Notes under the pieces: generated by a model | Databases searched by the model: none | Told to the model about the DNA's origin: nothing | Seen by the model: the letters and a program-made list of their open reading frames with translations, nothing else | Program-made: the position numbers and the translations under genes | Assembly (NCBI GenBank): GCA_034428935.1 | Contig: DAOUHB010000108.1 | Coordinates: 1-37,070 of the forward strand | Direction: 5' to 3' | Origin: JAAYZQ01 sp034428935 | Lineage (GTDB): Bacteria > Chloroflexota > Anaerolineae > JAAYZQ01 | DNA length: 37,070 nt | In this document: in pieces, positions 22,355-29,497 of the stretch | Layout: every line of letters begins with the position of its first letter | Numbering within the stretch: position 1 is the first letter of the stretch

Positions 22355-22915
22355 CTACAGCCAGTCCTCGGCGTCCTCGCCCAGTTGAAAGGCCACGCCC
22401 TGGATAAAGCCCCGCGCCCGCTCGGAGCGCGGGTAGCGGCCCAGCAGCGCCCAGAACTCCGGGCCGTGATTAGAGTACTTGCGGTGGGCCAGCTCGTGGG
22501 CCACGACGTAGGCCACTACCCACTCCGGCCAGCCCCGGATGCGCTCGCTGATGCGGATGTCGCCGTCGGTCGGGCCGCCGTTGGTGCAACTCCCCAGGCG
22601 CTTTTGCATGTTGCCCACCCACCGGATGGAATGCCACTCGATCTCGCCGCCGAAGCAGTCGGCATTGATCCGCCGGGCCATGGCCTCCAGGTCCGAGTCG
22701 GCGCGGGCGCGGACCCGGGCGCGCCGCCGCTTGACCTCGGCCACGATCTCGGTCACGTGGCGGTCCAGCTCCGGCTGGCCGATGCCCCGGGGCGCCCGGA
22801 CGCGGACGCGGTTGCCGCGCCATTCCCAGTGGATGCGGCTGCGCAGCCGCCCCTCGCGCACGACCTCGACCTCGATGGGGTCGTCGTCACGCGGCTCAGG
22901 TGCGGGCCTGGCCAT
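22355..22915 (-). CDS. SprT/YgjP-like zinc metallopeptidase-type protein
   Basis: The 186-residue product has a basic N-terminal half with an R-S-R-I-H-W-E-W strand region and a helix rich in Arg. The C-terminal half carries EIEWHSIRWVGNMQKRLGSC and the zinc motif VAHELAHRKYSNHGPEFWALLG, that is H-E-L-x-H followed by an N-H-G-x-x-F-W third His. This is the DUF45/YgjP-type or SprT-like metallopeptidase domain. Members are often paired with restriction or repair genes, but their substrates are mostly unknown. The start at 22915 overlaps the ABC ATPase gene by 20 nt, so it is the last gene of that operon. Confidence 0.8.
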   Translation of the reverse strand: MARPAPEPRDDDPIEVEVVREGRLRSRIHWEWRGNRVRVRAPRGIGQPELDRHVTEIVAEVKRRRARVRARADSDLEAMARRINADCFGGEIEWHSIRWVGNMQKRLGSCTNGGPTDGDIRISERIRGWPEWVVAYVVAHELAHRKYSNHGPEFWALLGRYPRSERARGFIQGVAFQLGEDAEDWL

Positions 22916-23990
22916 CGATCTCTTCCTCGCCGTGCAGGAGGCTGAGGGCTTCGGGGCGCAGGGCCAGGGTGACGTCGTCTCCGGGGCGGGGCAGTTGGCC
23001 GGCGCCAAAGAGCAGCTCGAAGGTCAGCCTCTGGCCGCTCTCGTGCTCGATCTCCAGGAGATAGTGGCTGCCGCGGAAGGAACAGCGCTGCACCTTGCCA
23101 CGCACCGAGGCGCCGGGCGGCGCCTCGTCGCCCACCAGGCGGGCGGCCTCCGGGCGGATAAGGAGCGTGGCCTCCTCGCCGTCCGGCGGGGCGGGCTCGC
23201 CGTCGTCCAGGGTCAGAAGCCCCAGGGGGGTATCGATCTCCAGGGGCCGGCGGCTTACCAGGCGGGCGGGCACCAGGTTGCTGAGGCCCAGGAAACGGGC
23301 CACCCAGGCCGACGCGGGATGGCTGTAGACGTCCTGGGGCGCGCCCCGCTGCACGATGCGCCCGGCGCGCATGATCATCACCCGGTCGCTCACGGCAAAG
23401 GCCTCCTCCTGGTCGTGGGTGACGTACAGGGCGGTGAGCCCCACCCGCTTCAGGATGGCCCTCAGCTCGTTCATCAGCTCCTCGCGCAGGGCGCGGTCCA
23501 GGGAGCCGAGGGGCTCGTCGAGCATGAGCAGTTGCGGGCCGGGGGCCAGGCTGCGCGCCAGGGCCACCCGCTGCTGTTCTCCGCCCGACAGCTCGTAGAC
23601 GCGGCGGGCCCCGTAGCCCTCCAGGCCGACGAGGGCCAGCATCTCGGCCACGCGGGCCGCGGTGGCCGCGCGGGGCAGCGACTGCATGCGCAGGCCAAAG
23701 GCCACGTTGGCCGTCACGTCCTTGTGGGGAAAGAGGGCATAGTCCTGGAACATGAGCCCGAAGCCCCGCTCGTGGATGGGCACGTCGCGCAGGGAGCGCC
23801 CCTCAAAGACCACGTCGCCGGCCGTCGGCGCCTCCAGCCCGGCGACGATGCGCAGGATGGTCGTCTTGCCACAGCCGCTGGGCCCCAACAGGCAGACGAT
23901 CTCGCCTTCACCCACGGTGAAGGAGACGTCGCGCAATACGGGGGTGTCGCCGAAGGACTTGTCGACGGATTTGACTTCGAGGAGAGGCAC
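22896..23990 (-). CDS. ABC importer ATP-binding protein (iron/thiamine/polyamine-type)
   Basis: This ATPase drives an importer with the permease encoded just upstream. The 364-residue product has Walker A LLGPSGCGKTT, the Q-loop (MFQDYALFPH), signature LSGGEQQRVALARSL, Walker B LLMLDEPLGSLD and H-loop YVTHDQEEA. A C-terminal TOBE domain follows (from ~residue 235), characteristic of the FbpC/PotA/ThiQ-like group. The start is GTG at 23990, two bases after the permease stop. No substrate-binding protein is encoded in the window, so iron(III), thiamine and other small solutes are all possible. Confidence 0.92.
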   Translation of the reverse strand: MPLLEVKSVDKSFGDTPVLRDVSFTVGEGEIVCLLGPSGCGKTTILRIVAGLEAPTAGDVVFEGRSLRDVPIHERGFGLMFQDYALFPHKDVTANVAFGLRMQSLPRAATAARVAEMLALVGLEGYGARRVYELSGGEQQRVALARSLAPGPQLLMLDEPLGSLDRALREELMNELRAILKRVGLTALYVTHDQEEAFAVSDRVMIMRAGRIVQRGAPQDVYSHPASAWVARFLGLSNLVPARLVSRRPLEIDTPLGLLTLDDGEPAPPDGEEATLLIRPEAARLVGDEAPPGASVRGKVQRCSFRGSHYLLEIEHESGQRLTFELLFGAGQLPRPGDDVTLALRPEALSLLHGEEEIDGQART

Positions 23991-23992
23991 GA

Positions 23993-25636
23993 TCAGAATT
24001 CTCCAAAATCGCCCAGGCGAAAGCGCTCGATGATGACAAATCCCGCGGTGCAGACGACCATGAGGAGCACGCTCATGGCCAGACCCTGCCCCTGGTTGAG
24101 GATCCCCTGGGCGCCGAGGAGCCGGTAGATGACCACGGGCATGGTGGGAAAGGCGGGCCGCGCCAGGAGCAGCGTGGCGCCAAACTCGCCCATGCTGACG
24201 GTAAAGGCAAAGACGGCGCCCACCAGCAGGGCGCGGCCCACGATGGGCAGGTCGATCTCGACGACGACCCGGGGGGGCGAGGCGCCCATAACCTGGGCCG
24301 ACTGGCGCCAGTGGGGGTTCAGGCCGCGCAGGGCAGGCAGCAGGCTGCGCACCACAAAAGGAAAGGCCACCAGCGTGTGGGCCAGGGGCAAGAGCCAGGG
24401 CGAGGCCCGCAGGTTGAGTGGCGGGCTGTCGAGGGCGACAATGTAGCCCAGGCCCAGCGTCACGGCCGACGTGCCAAGGGGCAGCATGAACAGCGGGTCG
24501 AGAACCCGGCGCAGCGGGTCGGGCCGCCCGGCCAGCAGGTAGGCGCTGATGAGCCCCAGGACCATGGACAGGACGACGGTGCCGCCGGCCACCAGGAGCG
24601 AGTTGCGGATGGCCACGGCGGGCGGAACAAAGAAGAAGGACCGGGCCGGGTTGGTAAAGAGGGCCTCGTAGTAGCGCAGGGTATAGCCCCCGCCCAGGGA
24701 GAAGGAGCGGTCGAAAAGGGCCAGCAGCGGGGCCAGCACCAGGACCAGGAGCCCCGCCACCCCGGCCCAGGCGGCGAGCCCCGCCCAGAAGCCGGGGGGA
24801 TGGCGCTGCACGGAATTGCCGGGCCGCAGGTTGAGGGGCACGGCGGCTCGGGCCTGGATGCGGGTGTAGGCCGACATCATGGCAAAGGTAAAGACCATCT
24901 GGGCAATGGACAGGGCGGCGGCCACCGGCAGGTTAAAGAGGGGGATGGCCTGGGTATAGATCTCGACCTCGATGGTCGACCAGCGCGGGCCGCCCAGCAC
25001 CAGGACGACGCCAAAGCTGGTGAAGGTAAAGAGAAAGACCAGGAGGGAGGCGGCCGCGATGGAGGGCATGAGGATGGGCAGGGTCACCTCGCGCCAGGTC
25101 CGCCAGCGGCCGGCGCCCAGGGTGCGGGCCGCTTCCTCGATGCGCGGGTCGAGGTTGGCCCAGAAGCTGCCCACCACGCGCACGATGACCGAGGCGTTGT
25201 AAAAGACGTGGGCGATGAGCACCAGGGTCAGGGTGTGCTGCAGGCGCACCGGTCCCAGGCCCAGCCCGGCGAGGATGCGGTTGACGTGGCCCTGGGGGCC
25301 CAGGAGGGCGGTAAAGGCCGCGGCCACGACGATGGTGGGCAGGACAAAGGGCACCGTCGTCAGCGCCCGCAGGATCGACTTGCCGCGGAACCGGAAGTGG
25401 GCAAAGGTGTAGGCCGCGGGCATGCCCACGGCCAGGGTCAGCAGCGTGGAGATGGCTGCCTGGCCGGTGGTAAAGCCCAGCAGCCGGGCATAGTACGGCT
25501 CGGTGAACAGGGTGCGAAAGGGCGCCAGGCTGAACTGCCCACCCGGCGCCAGGCTCAGGGTCAGGATGTCGGCCAGGGGGTAGAAGAAAAAGAGCCCCAG
25601 AAAGATCAGGGGCAGCAGGTAGAGGGCCTTGATCAC
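23993..25636 (-). CDS. ABC importer permease, fused double-domain (FbpB/ThiP-like)
   Basis: The 547-residue product has about 12 membrane helices in two halves. Each half has an EAA-type loop that contacts the ATPase: EEAARTLGAGRWRTWREVTLPI in the first and RQSAQVMGASPPRVVVEIDLPI in the second. Fused double-domain permeases of this size are typical of iron(III) (FbpB/SfuB) and thiamine (ThiP) importers. The start is GTG at 25636, two bases after the rnhB stop, with GAGG 8 nt upstream, so it is tightly coupled to rnhB. This is an odd partner for a nutrient importer. The lack of a binding-protein gene nearby leaves the substrate open. Confidence 0.9.
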   Translation of the reverse strand: MIKALYLLPLIFLGLFFFYPLADILTLSLAPGGQFSLAPFRTLFTEPYYARLLGFTTGQAAISTLLTLAVGMPAAYTFAHFRFRGKSILRALTTVPFVLPTIVVAAAFTALLGPQGHVNRILAGLGLGPVRLQHTLTLVLIAHVFYNASVIVRVVGSFWANLDPRIEEAARTLGAGRWRTWREVTLPILMPSIAAASLLVFLFTFTSFGVVLVLGGPRWSTIEVEIYTQAIPLFNLPVAAALSIAQMVFTFAMMSAYTRIQARAAVPLNLRPGNSVQRHPPGFWAGLAAWAGVAGLLVLVLAPLLALFDRSFSLGGGYTLRYYEALFTNPARSFFFVPPAVAIRNSLLVAGGTVVLSMVLGLISAYLLAGRPDPLRRVLDPLFMLPLGTSAVTLGLGYIVALDSPPLNLRASPWLLPLAHTLVAFPFVVRSLLPALRGLNPHWRQSAQVMGASPPRVVVEIDLPIVGRALLVGAVFAFTVSMGEFGATLLLARPAFPTMPVVIYRLLGAQGILNQGQGLAMSVLLMVVCTAGFVIIERFRLGDFGEF

Positions 25637-25638
25637 CG

Positions 25639-26361
25639 TTACGCCTCGCGCGGAGATTGACTGCCGACGATGGCGACAGCTTCCAGGGACAGGGACGCCT
25701 GGTCCCCCACCCGGCGCTCGCCGGGAGCCGGCGGGCGGAGGGGGGCGAAGGACATGCGATGGACGGCGCTGGGCCCCTGGCAGGCCAGGGCCGCCTGGTG
25801 CTCCTCGGTGCCATAGCCCTTGTGGCGGGCAAAGCCATAGCCGGGAAAGACCCCTTCCAGGCCGGCCATGAACCGGTCCCGGCTGACCTTGGCGACGATG
25901 GACGCGGCGGCGATTGACAACACCAGGGCGTCGCCCTTGGGCATGCACTCCTGGGGCAGGGGCACGTCGGGCAGCCGCAAATAGTCGATGAGCAGGCATT
26001 CGGGCGGCGGCCAGAGGACGCGCAGGGCGAGGGCCATGGCCCGCCGGGTGGCGGCCACGATGCCCATGGCGTCGATAGCGGCCGGGGCCACGGCGCCCAC
26101 GCCCATCGCCAGGGCGTGCCTGGAGATCACCTCCAGGAGGGCTTCACGCCGGGCGGGGGAGAGGAGCTTGGAATCGCACACACCGTGCAGGTGCCCGGCC
26201 AACTGGCCGTCGTCGGGGGGGAGAATGACGGCCGCGGCCACCACGGGGCCGGCCCAGGCGCCCCTGCCGGCCTCGTCGAGGCCCGCCACCCGGCGGTAGC
26301 CCCGCTTCCACAGGCGCGTCTCCCAGTCGAGGCTGGGCTGCCGAATCCTGCTGCCGTTCAT
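25639..26361 (-). CDS. rnhB: Ribonuclease HII
   Basis: RNase HII removes single ribonucleotides and RNA primers from DNA. The 240-residue product has the active-site motif VAGLDEAGRGAWAGPVVAAAV (D29-E30), then DSKLLSPARREALLEVI, the third acidic site CLLIDYLRLP and SIVAKVSRDRFM. The terminal motif YGFARHKGYGTEEH is the usual G-F/Y-x-x-H-K-G-Y-G-T end of the fold. A ~45-residue C-terminal tail follows. The start at 26361 (MNGSRIRQP) is chosen for GGAGG in the upstream region; an ATG 11 codons earlier is possible. Its neighbours are rplS upstream, a common pairing in bacteria, and the ABC permease downstream. Confidence 0.95.
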   Translation of the reverse strand: MNGSRIRQPSLDWETRLWKRGYRRVAGLDEAGRGAWAGPVVAAAVILPPDDGQLAGHLHGVCDSKLLSPARREALLEVISRHALAMGVGAVAPAAIDAMGIVAATRRAMALALRVLWPPPECLLIDYLRLPDVPLPQECMPKGDALVLSIAAASIVAKVSRDRFMAGLEGVFPGYGFARHKGYGTEEHQAALACQGPSAVHRMSFAPLRPPAPGERRVGDQASLSLEAVAIVGSQSPREA

Positions 26362-26400
26362 GGGCGGGCCCGGCGGAGGGGAGAAACACAACAAAGGGCC

Positions 26401-26438
26401 GCGAGAAGGGCGTCCTGTTCAGCACGTCCGCCTTTCGC
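26401..26438 (-). terminator. Possible weak terminator between rplS and rnhB
   Basis: GCGAGAAGGGCG (26401-26412) and CGCCTTTCGC (26429-26438) pair with two bulged G, and CCCTTTGTTG follows on the minus strand. This may partly separate the highly expressed rplS from rnhB. The stem is imperfect and the T-run is interrupted. Confidence 0.3.
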
Positions 26439-26466
26439 GCGCCCCCTGGTGTGCATCTTTGGCGGG

Positions 26467-26850
26467 CTAGTTCCGCGGGTAACGCTTTTCTCTGAGGCGG
26501 GTTGCCTTGCCCTGCCGGCCACGGAGAAAATAGAGCTTGGCCCGCCGCACGTGCGCATGGCGCAGGACCTCGATCTTTTCCACACGCGGTGAGTGCATGG
26601 GGAAGGTGCGCTCTACCCCAACGCCGTGGGAGGCGATGCGGCGCACCGTGAATGAAGCGTTGGCGCCGGCGCCCTTGCGGATGCGCATGACGGTACCGCG
26701 CACCAACTGGATCCTCTCCCGGTCTCCCTCGACGATACGAAAGTGAACCTGGACGTCGTCGCCGACGCGCAGGTCGGGCAAATCAGACTGGATGGCCAGG
26801 TCCTGTTTCAACTGCTCTTCGTTTACAGATCGCAAGAGATCATTGCTCAT
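26467..26850 (-). CDS. rplS: 50S ribosomal protein L19
   Basis: L19 sits at the interface of the two ribosomal subunits. The 127-residue product reads LPDLRVGDDVQVHFRIVEGDRERIQLVRGTVMRIRKGAGANASFTVRRIASHGVGVERTFP in its core, which is the L19 fold with its R-K-G-x-G-x-x-x-S-F-T-V-R-R signature. It ends KIEVLRHAHVRRAKLYFLRGRQGKATRLREKR, also typical. The start at 26850 has AGGAAGGA upstream and a clear promoter at 26887-26915. Confidence 0.97.
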   Translation of the reverse strand: MSNDLLRSVNEEQLKQDLAIQSDLPDLRVGDDVQVHFRIVEGDRERIQLVRGTVMRIRKGAGANASFTVRRIASHGVGVERTFPMHSPRVEKIEVLRHAHVRRAKLYFLRGRQGKATRLREKRYPRN

Positions 26851-26886
26851 GGTCGTGTCGTCCTTCCTACTGGTTCGCAAGCGAGG

Positions 26887-26915
26887 ATTTTACCATTAGA
26901 CGGCGTGAGATGCAA
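26887..26915 (-). promoter_or_regulatory. Promoter of rplS
   Basis: On the minus strand a -35 TTGCAT (26910-26915) and a -10 TAAAAT (26887-26892), preceded by TGG, are spaced by 17 bp. Transcription should start near 26880, giving a ~30-nt leader. Confidence 0.75.
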
Positions 26916-27007
26916 GTCCTCGATGCCCCTTGGCCCGCCCCCACCCTGACCGTCGAGTGAGCGTAGGGTATCCGTGTAGTTCCCATCCAGCACGGGCCCC
27001 TGGAATA

Positions 27008-27016
27008 TGGTACTAT
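27008..27016 (+). promoter_or_regulatory. Extended -10 promoter of the candidate small RNA
   Basis: TGG directly followed by TACTAT (27011-27016) fits an extended -10 promoter (TG at -15/-14). No good -35 is seen 16-18 bp upstream. Transcription would start near 27023. Confidence 0.4.
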
Positions 27017-27022
27017 CAGGCC

Positions 27023-27191
27023 ATCACAAGTGGCATGGCCCATGGCGGGCGAGCAACCTCGGGCCAGGAACTGCAACCGAGCAGGACCATACGTTCTGGG
27101 GATATCATGGGCCATGCTGATATAGGTATCTCTTCTCCTCCTTTTAATAGAGAGCCAAGGGTTTGGGGCCACCCTTGGCTCTCACGTTTTT
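27023..27191 (+). ncRNA. Candidate structured small RNA (~170 nt)
   Basis: No protein-coding gene fits this stretch, yet it has strong RNA-like structure. GCATGGCCCATG (27033-27044) and CATGGGCCATGC (27106-27117) are perfect 12-bp inverted arms enclosing 61 nt. Inside are a small hairpin CTGC-AACCGA-GCAG (27071-27084) and an enclosing CCAG/CTGG pair (27064-27067, 27096-27099). The element ends in a near-ideal intrinsic terminator (27150-27191). It lies between the divergent rplS and pyr genes. Size and a long closing stem recall 6S RNA, but I cannot match its central bubble, and the GNRA loop of SRP RNA is missing. It may instead be a leader of the pyr operon. Confidence 0.45.
27150..27191 (+). 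terminator. Strong intrinsic terminator between rplS and pyr regions
   Basis: GAGAGCCAAGGGT (27150-27162) and ACCCTTGGCTCTC (27171-27183) form a perfect 13-bp stem with an 8-nt loop, followed by ACG and five T (27187-27191). It works only on the plus strand. No plus-strand coding gene ends here, which implies a non-coding transcript from upstream. Confidence 0.9.
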
Positions 27192-27218
27192 GCCAGCAGC
27201 GAAGCAATGTGCTAGAAT
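27190..27218 (+). promoter_or_regulatory. Promoter of the pyrC-pyrB-proline dehydrogenase operon
   Basis: A -35 TTGCCA (27190-27195) and a -10 TAGAAT (27213-27218) are spaced by 17 bp. The -35 begins within the T-run of the preceding terminator. Transcription should start near 27225, giving a ~170-nt leader before pyrC. Confidence 0.75.
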
Positions 27219-27224
27219 AGCACG

Positions 27225-27396
27225 ATCGAATTGAACGGCGAATTGAATGGGATGGTTGGAGGAGCGTGAGGAAGCAGATCCAACGCGGAGTCGGGGGCAG
27301 AAACAGGGCACCGGCGGGGAGCATTTCCCGCCCAGGTGCCCTTTTTTTCTGCGCTCTGCCGGCGGGGCGCCAGGGCGCGGCCCGCGAGGAGGAGGC
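27225..27396 (+). promoter_or_regulatory. pyr operon leader with intrinsic terminator (attenuator candidate)
   Basis: GGGCACC-GGCGGG (27306-27318), an 8-nt loop, CCCGCC (27327-27332) and GGTGCCC (27335-27341) form a 13-bp stem with a 2-nt bulge, followed by seven T (27342-27348). This is a complete intrinsic terminator placed between the pyr promoter and the pyrC start. Upstream in the leader GTTGGA and TCCAAC (about 27256-27284) enclose AGCGTGAGGAAG, which loosely recalls the PyrR-binding loop (C-N-G-N-G-A-G-G) but lacks its first C. Terminators in pyr leaders are a known way to lower expression when UMP is high. An antiterminator strand is not obvious to me. Confidence 0.6.
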
Positions 27397-28500
27397 ATGG
27401 CCACAGTCCGGCTGCCCGGCCTGATCGACGTCCACGTCCATCTCCGCGAGCCCGGCGGCGAGGCCAAGGAGGACCTGGACAGCGGCACGGCGGCTGCCCT
27501 GGCGGGCGGCGTGACCATGGTCCTGGACATGCCCAACACCCGGCCGCCCATCACCGGGGCCCCGGGCCTGGAGACCAAGCGCCGGGCGGCCGCGCGTAAG
27601 GCGCGGTGCGACGTCGGCTTTTACCTGGGCGCCACCGCCGGCAACGCGGCGGAGGCGGCGTCGCTGGCCGGGCAGGCGGTGGGGCTCAAGATCTACCTGG
27701 ATGCGACCTACGGGCCTCTGCGCCTCTACGATCCTTCGGCGCCGGGCCAAAGCCTGGCCTCCCTCATCGCCCACTTTCAGACGTGGCCCGCGGAGCGCCC
27801 CATTGCCGTGCACGCCGAGGGGTCGTCGGCGGCCATGGCCATCGGCCTTGCCCGCTGTTACGGGCGGCGCCTGCACGTGTGCCACGTCAGCCTGGCCGCC
27901 GAGCTGTCCCTCATCCGCGCCGCCAAGGCGGCGGGCATGGCCATCACCTGCGAAGTGGCGCCCCACCACCTCTTTCTGGGGGAGGCCGACGCGCAGCGCC
28001 TGGGACCCTATGGCGCCATGCGGCCCCCCCTGGCGACAGAGGCCGACGTGGCGGCGCTATGGGCCAACCTCGAAGCCGTGGACTGCCTGGCCACCGACCA
28101 CGCGCCCCACACCCGGGCGGAAAAGGAGGGACCAACACCGCCGCCCGGCGTGCCGGGCCTGGAAACGATGTTGCCTTTGCTCCTGACGGCGGTCTCTGAC
28201 GGCCGCCTGTCGCTGGAGCGCCTGGTGGAGCTGACCCACGAGGCGCCGCGGCGTATCTTCCGGCTGCCCGCGCAGCCCGACACCTGGGTGGAGGTCGACC
28301 CGGGGGCAGCCTACACCCTGGGCGACGGGCCGCAGCACACCCGCTGCGGCTGGACGCCCTTTGCCGGCATGCCCGTCCGGGGGCGCGTGCGCCGCGTCGT
28401 GGTCCGCGGGCAGATGGCGTTTGAAGAGGGGCGCGTGCTGTCGGCGCCTGGAACCGGCCGGGTGGTGCAACCCGAGCCACAGCAAACCCTGGAACGATAA
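27397..28500 (+). CDS. pyrC: Dihydroorotase (CAD-like type)
   Basis: Dihydroorotase closes carbamoyl-aspartate to dihydroorotate in pyrimidine synthesis. The 367-residue product has all metal-site residues: H13 and H15 (LIDVHVHLREPG), carboxylated K98 (VGLKIYLDATYG), H139 (IAVHAEG), H163 (HVCHVS) and D234 (CLATDHAPHT). The text GTAAALAGGVTMVLDMPNTRP and PGVPGLETMLPLLL resembles the dihydroorotase domain of animal CAD more than the E. coli enzyme. It is shorter than most class I bacterial enzymes (~425). The start at 27397 has GGAGGAGG upstream. pyrB follows 11 nt later. Confidence 0.93.
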   Translation: MATVRLPGLIDVHVHLREPGGEAKEDLDSGTAAALAGGVTMVLDMPNTRPPITGAPGLETKRRAAARKARCDVGFYLGATAGNAAEAASLAGQAVGLKIYLDATYGPLRLYDPSAPGQSLASLIAHFQTWPAERPIAVHAEGSSAAMAIGLARCYGRRLHVCHVSLAAELSLIRAAKAAGMAITCEVAPHHLFLGEADAQRLGPYGAMRPPLATEADVAALWANLEAVDCLATDHAPHTRAEKEGPTPPPGVPGLETMLPLLLTAVSDGRLSLERLVELTHEAPRRIFRLPAQPDTWVEVDPGAAYTLGDGPQHTRCGWTPFAGMPVRGRVRRVVVRGQMAFEEGRVLSAPGTGRVVQPEPQQTLER

Positions 28501-28511
28501 GGGAGGTTTAG

Positions 28512-29492
28512 ATGACGACCGTGACCAATGGCATGAAGAAGGTGGGCCTGGCGCCCAACCTGACGAGCGGCTTTTACGGGCAGGACATTATCTCTGTCCG
28601 GCAGTTTACCAGGGAGAACCTGGAGTACATCTTTGCGGTGGCCGACGAGATGCGGGCCGTGGTCAAGCGGGTGGGGTCCACCGACCTGCTGAAAGGACAC
28701 GTGCTGGCCTGCGTGTTCTACGAGCCCAGCACCCGCACCAGCTCGTCGTTCATCGCGGCCATGTCGCGGCTGGGGGGCAGCGTCATTCCCATCAACGAGG
28801 TGCGCTTTTCGTCGGTGACCAAGGGCGAAAGCCTGCCCGACACCATCCGCACCCTGGAGTCGTACGCCGACGTCATCGTGCTGCGGCACCCGGAGGTGGG
28901 CGCCTCGCAGGTGGCGGCCGAATATGCCCGCAAGCCCATCATCAACGCCGGCGACGGCGTGGGCGAGCACCCCACGCAGGCCCTCCTGGACCTGTACACC
29001 ATCCACTCGGAACTGGGCAACCTGGACGGGCTACACGTGGCCATGGTCGGCGACCTGCGCTATGGCCGGACGGTGCACTCGCTGGCGCGGCTCCTGTGCC
29101 TGTACGACACGCGCATGACGTTTGTCTCGCCCGAGATCCTGCGCCTGCCCCTGGACGTCCTCAACGACATCCGATCGTGCGGCCACCAGGTGGACGAGAG
29201 CTACAACGTCCAGGACGCCATTTCTGACATCGACGTTCTGTACGTCACCCGCGTGCAGCGGGAGCGATTTGCCGACCAGGCCCAGTACGAGGCGGTGAAG
29301 GACTATTACGTCATCACGCCCGAGCTGATGGCCGACGCCAAGGAGCGAATGATCGTCATGCACCCCCTGCCCCGTGTGAACGAGATCAGCTATGCCCTGG
29401 ACAACGACCCGCGCGCTGCCTATTTCCGGCAGATGGAGAACGGCATGTACATCCGCATGGCGCTCCTGGCGGCGGTGTTGGGAAAGGCGTAA
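28512..29492 (+). CDS. pyrB: Aspartate carbamoyltransferase catalytic subunit
   Basis: This enzyme makes carbamoyl-aspartate, the step before dihydroorotase. The 326-residue product has the carbamoyl-phosphate motif FYEPSTRTSSSF (S73-T-R-T), SSVTKGESLPDTI with the active-site lysine, GDGVGEHPTQALLDLYTI and HPLPRVNEIS. No pyrI regulatory subunit is encoded here, so it probably acts without it, as in Gram-positive and Chloroflexota-type enzymes. It starts with GGGAGG 6 nt upstream and ends 5 nt before the proline dehydrogenase start. Confidence 0.96.
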   Translation: MTTVTNGMKKVGLAPNLTSGFYGQDIISVRQFTRENLEYIFAVADEMRAVVKRVGSTDLLKGHVLACVFYEPSTRTSSSFIAAMSRLGGSVIPINEVRFSSVTKGESLPDTIRTLESYADVIVLRHPEVGASQVAAEYARKPIINAGDGVGEHPTQALLDLYTIHSELGNLDGLHVAMVGDLRYGRTVHSLARLLCLYDTRMTFVSPEILRLPLDVLNDIRSCGHQVDESYNVQDAISDIDVLYVTRVQRERFADQAQYEAVKDYYVITPELMADAKERMIVMHPLPRVNEISYALDNDPRAAYFRQMENGMYIRMALLAAVLGKA

Positions 29493-29497
29493 CCGCC

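Noticed and set aside
27033..27117. SRP (4.5S) RNA
   Set aside because: The conserved GGAA tetraloop and its neighbouring AGCAG/CAGG asymmetric loop cannot be aligned on either strand.
27256..27284. Canonical PyrR-binding hairpin
   Set aside because: Only part of the loop consensus is matched and the first C is missing, so I list it only as a possibility within the leader.
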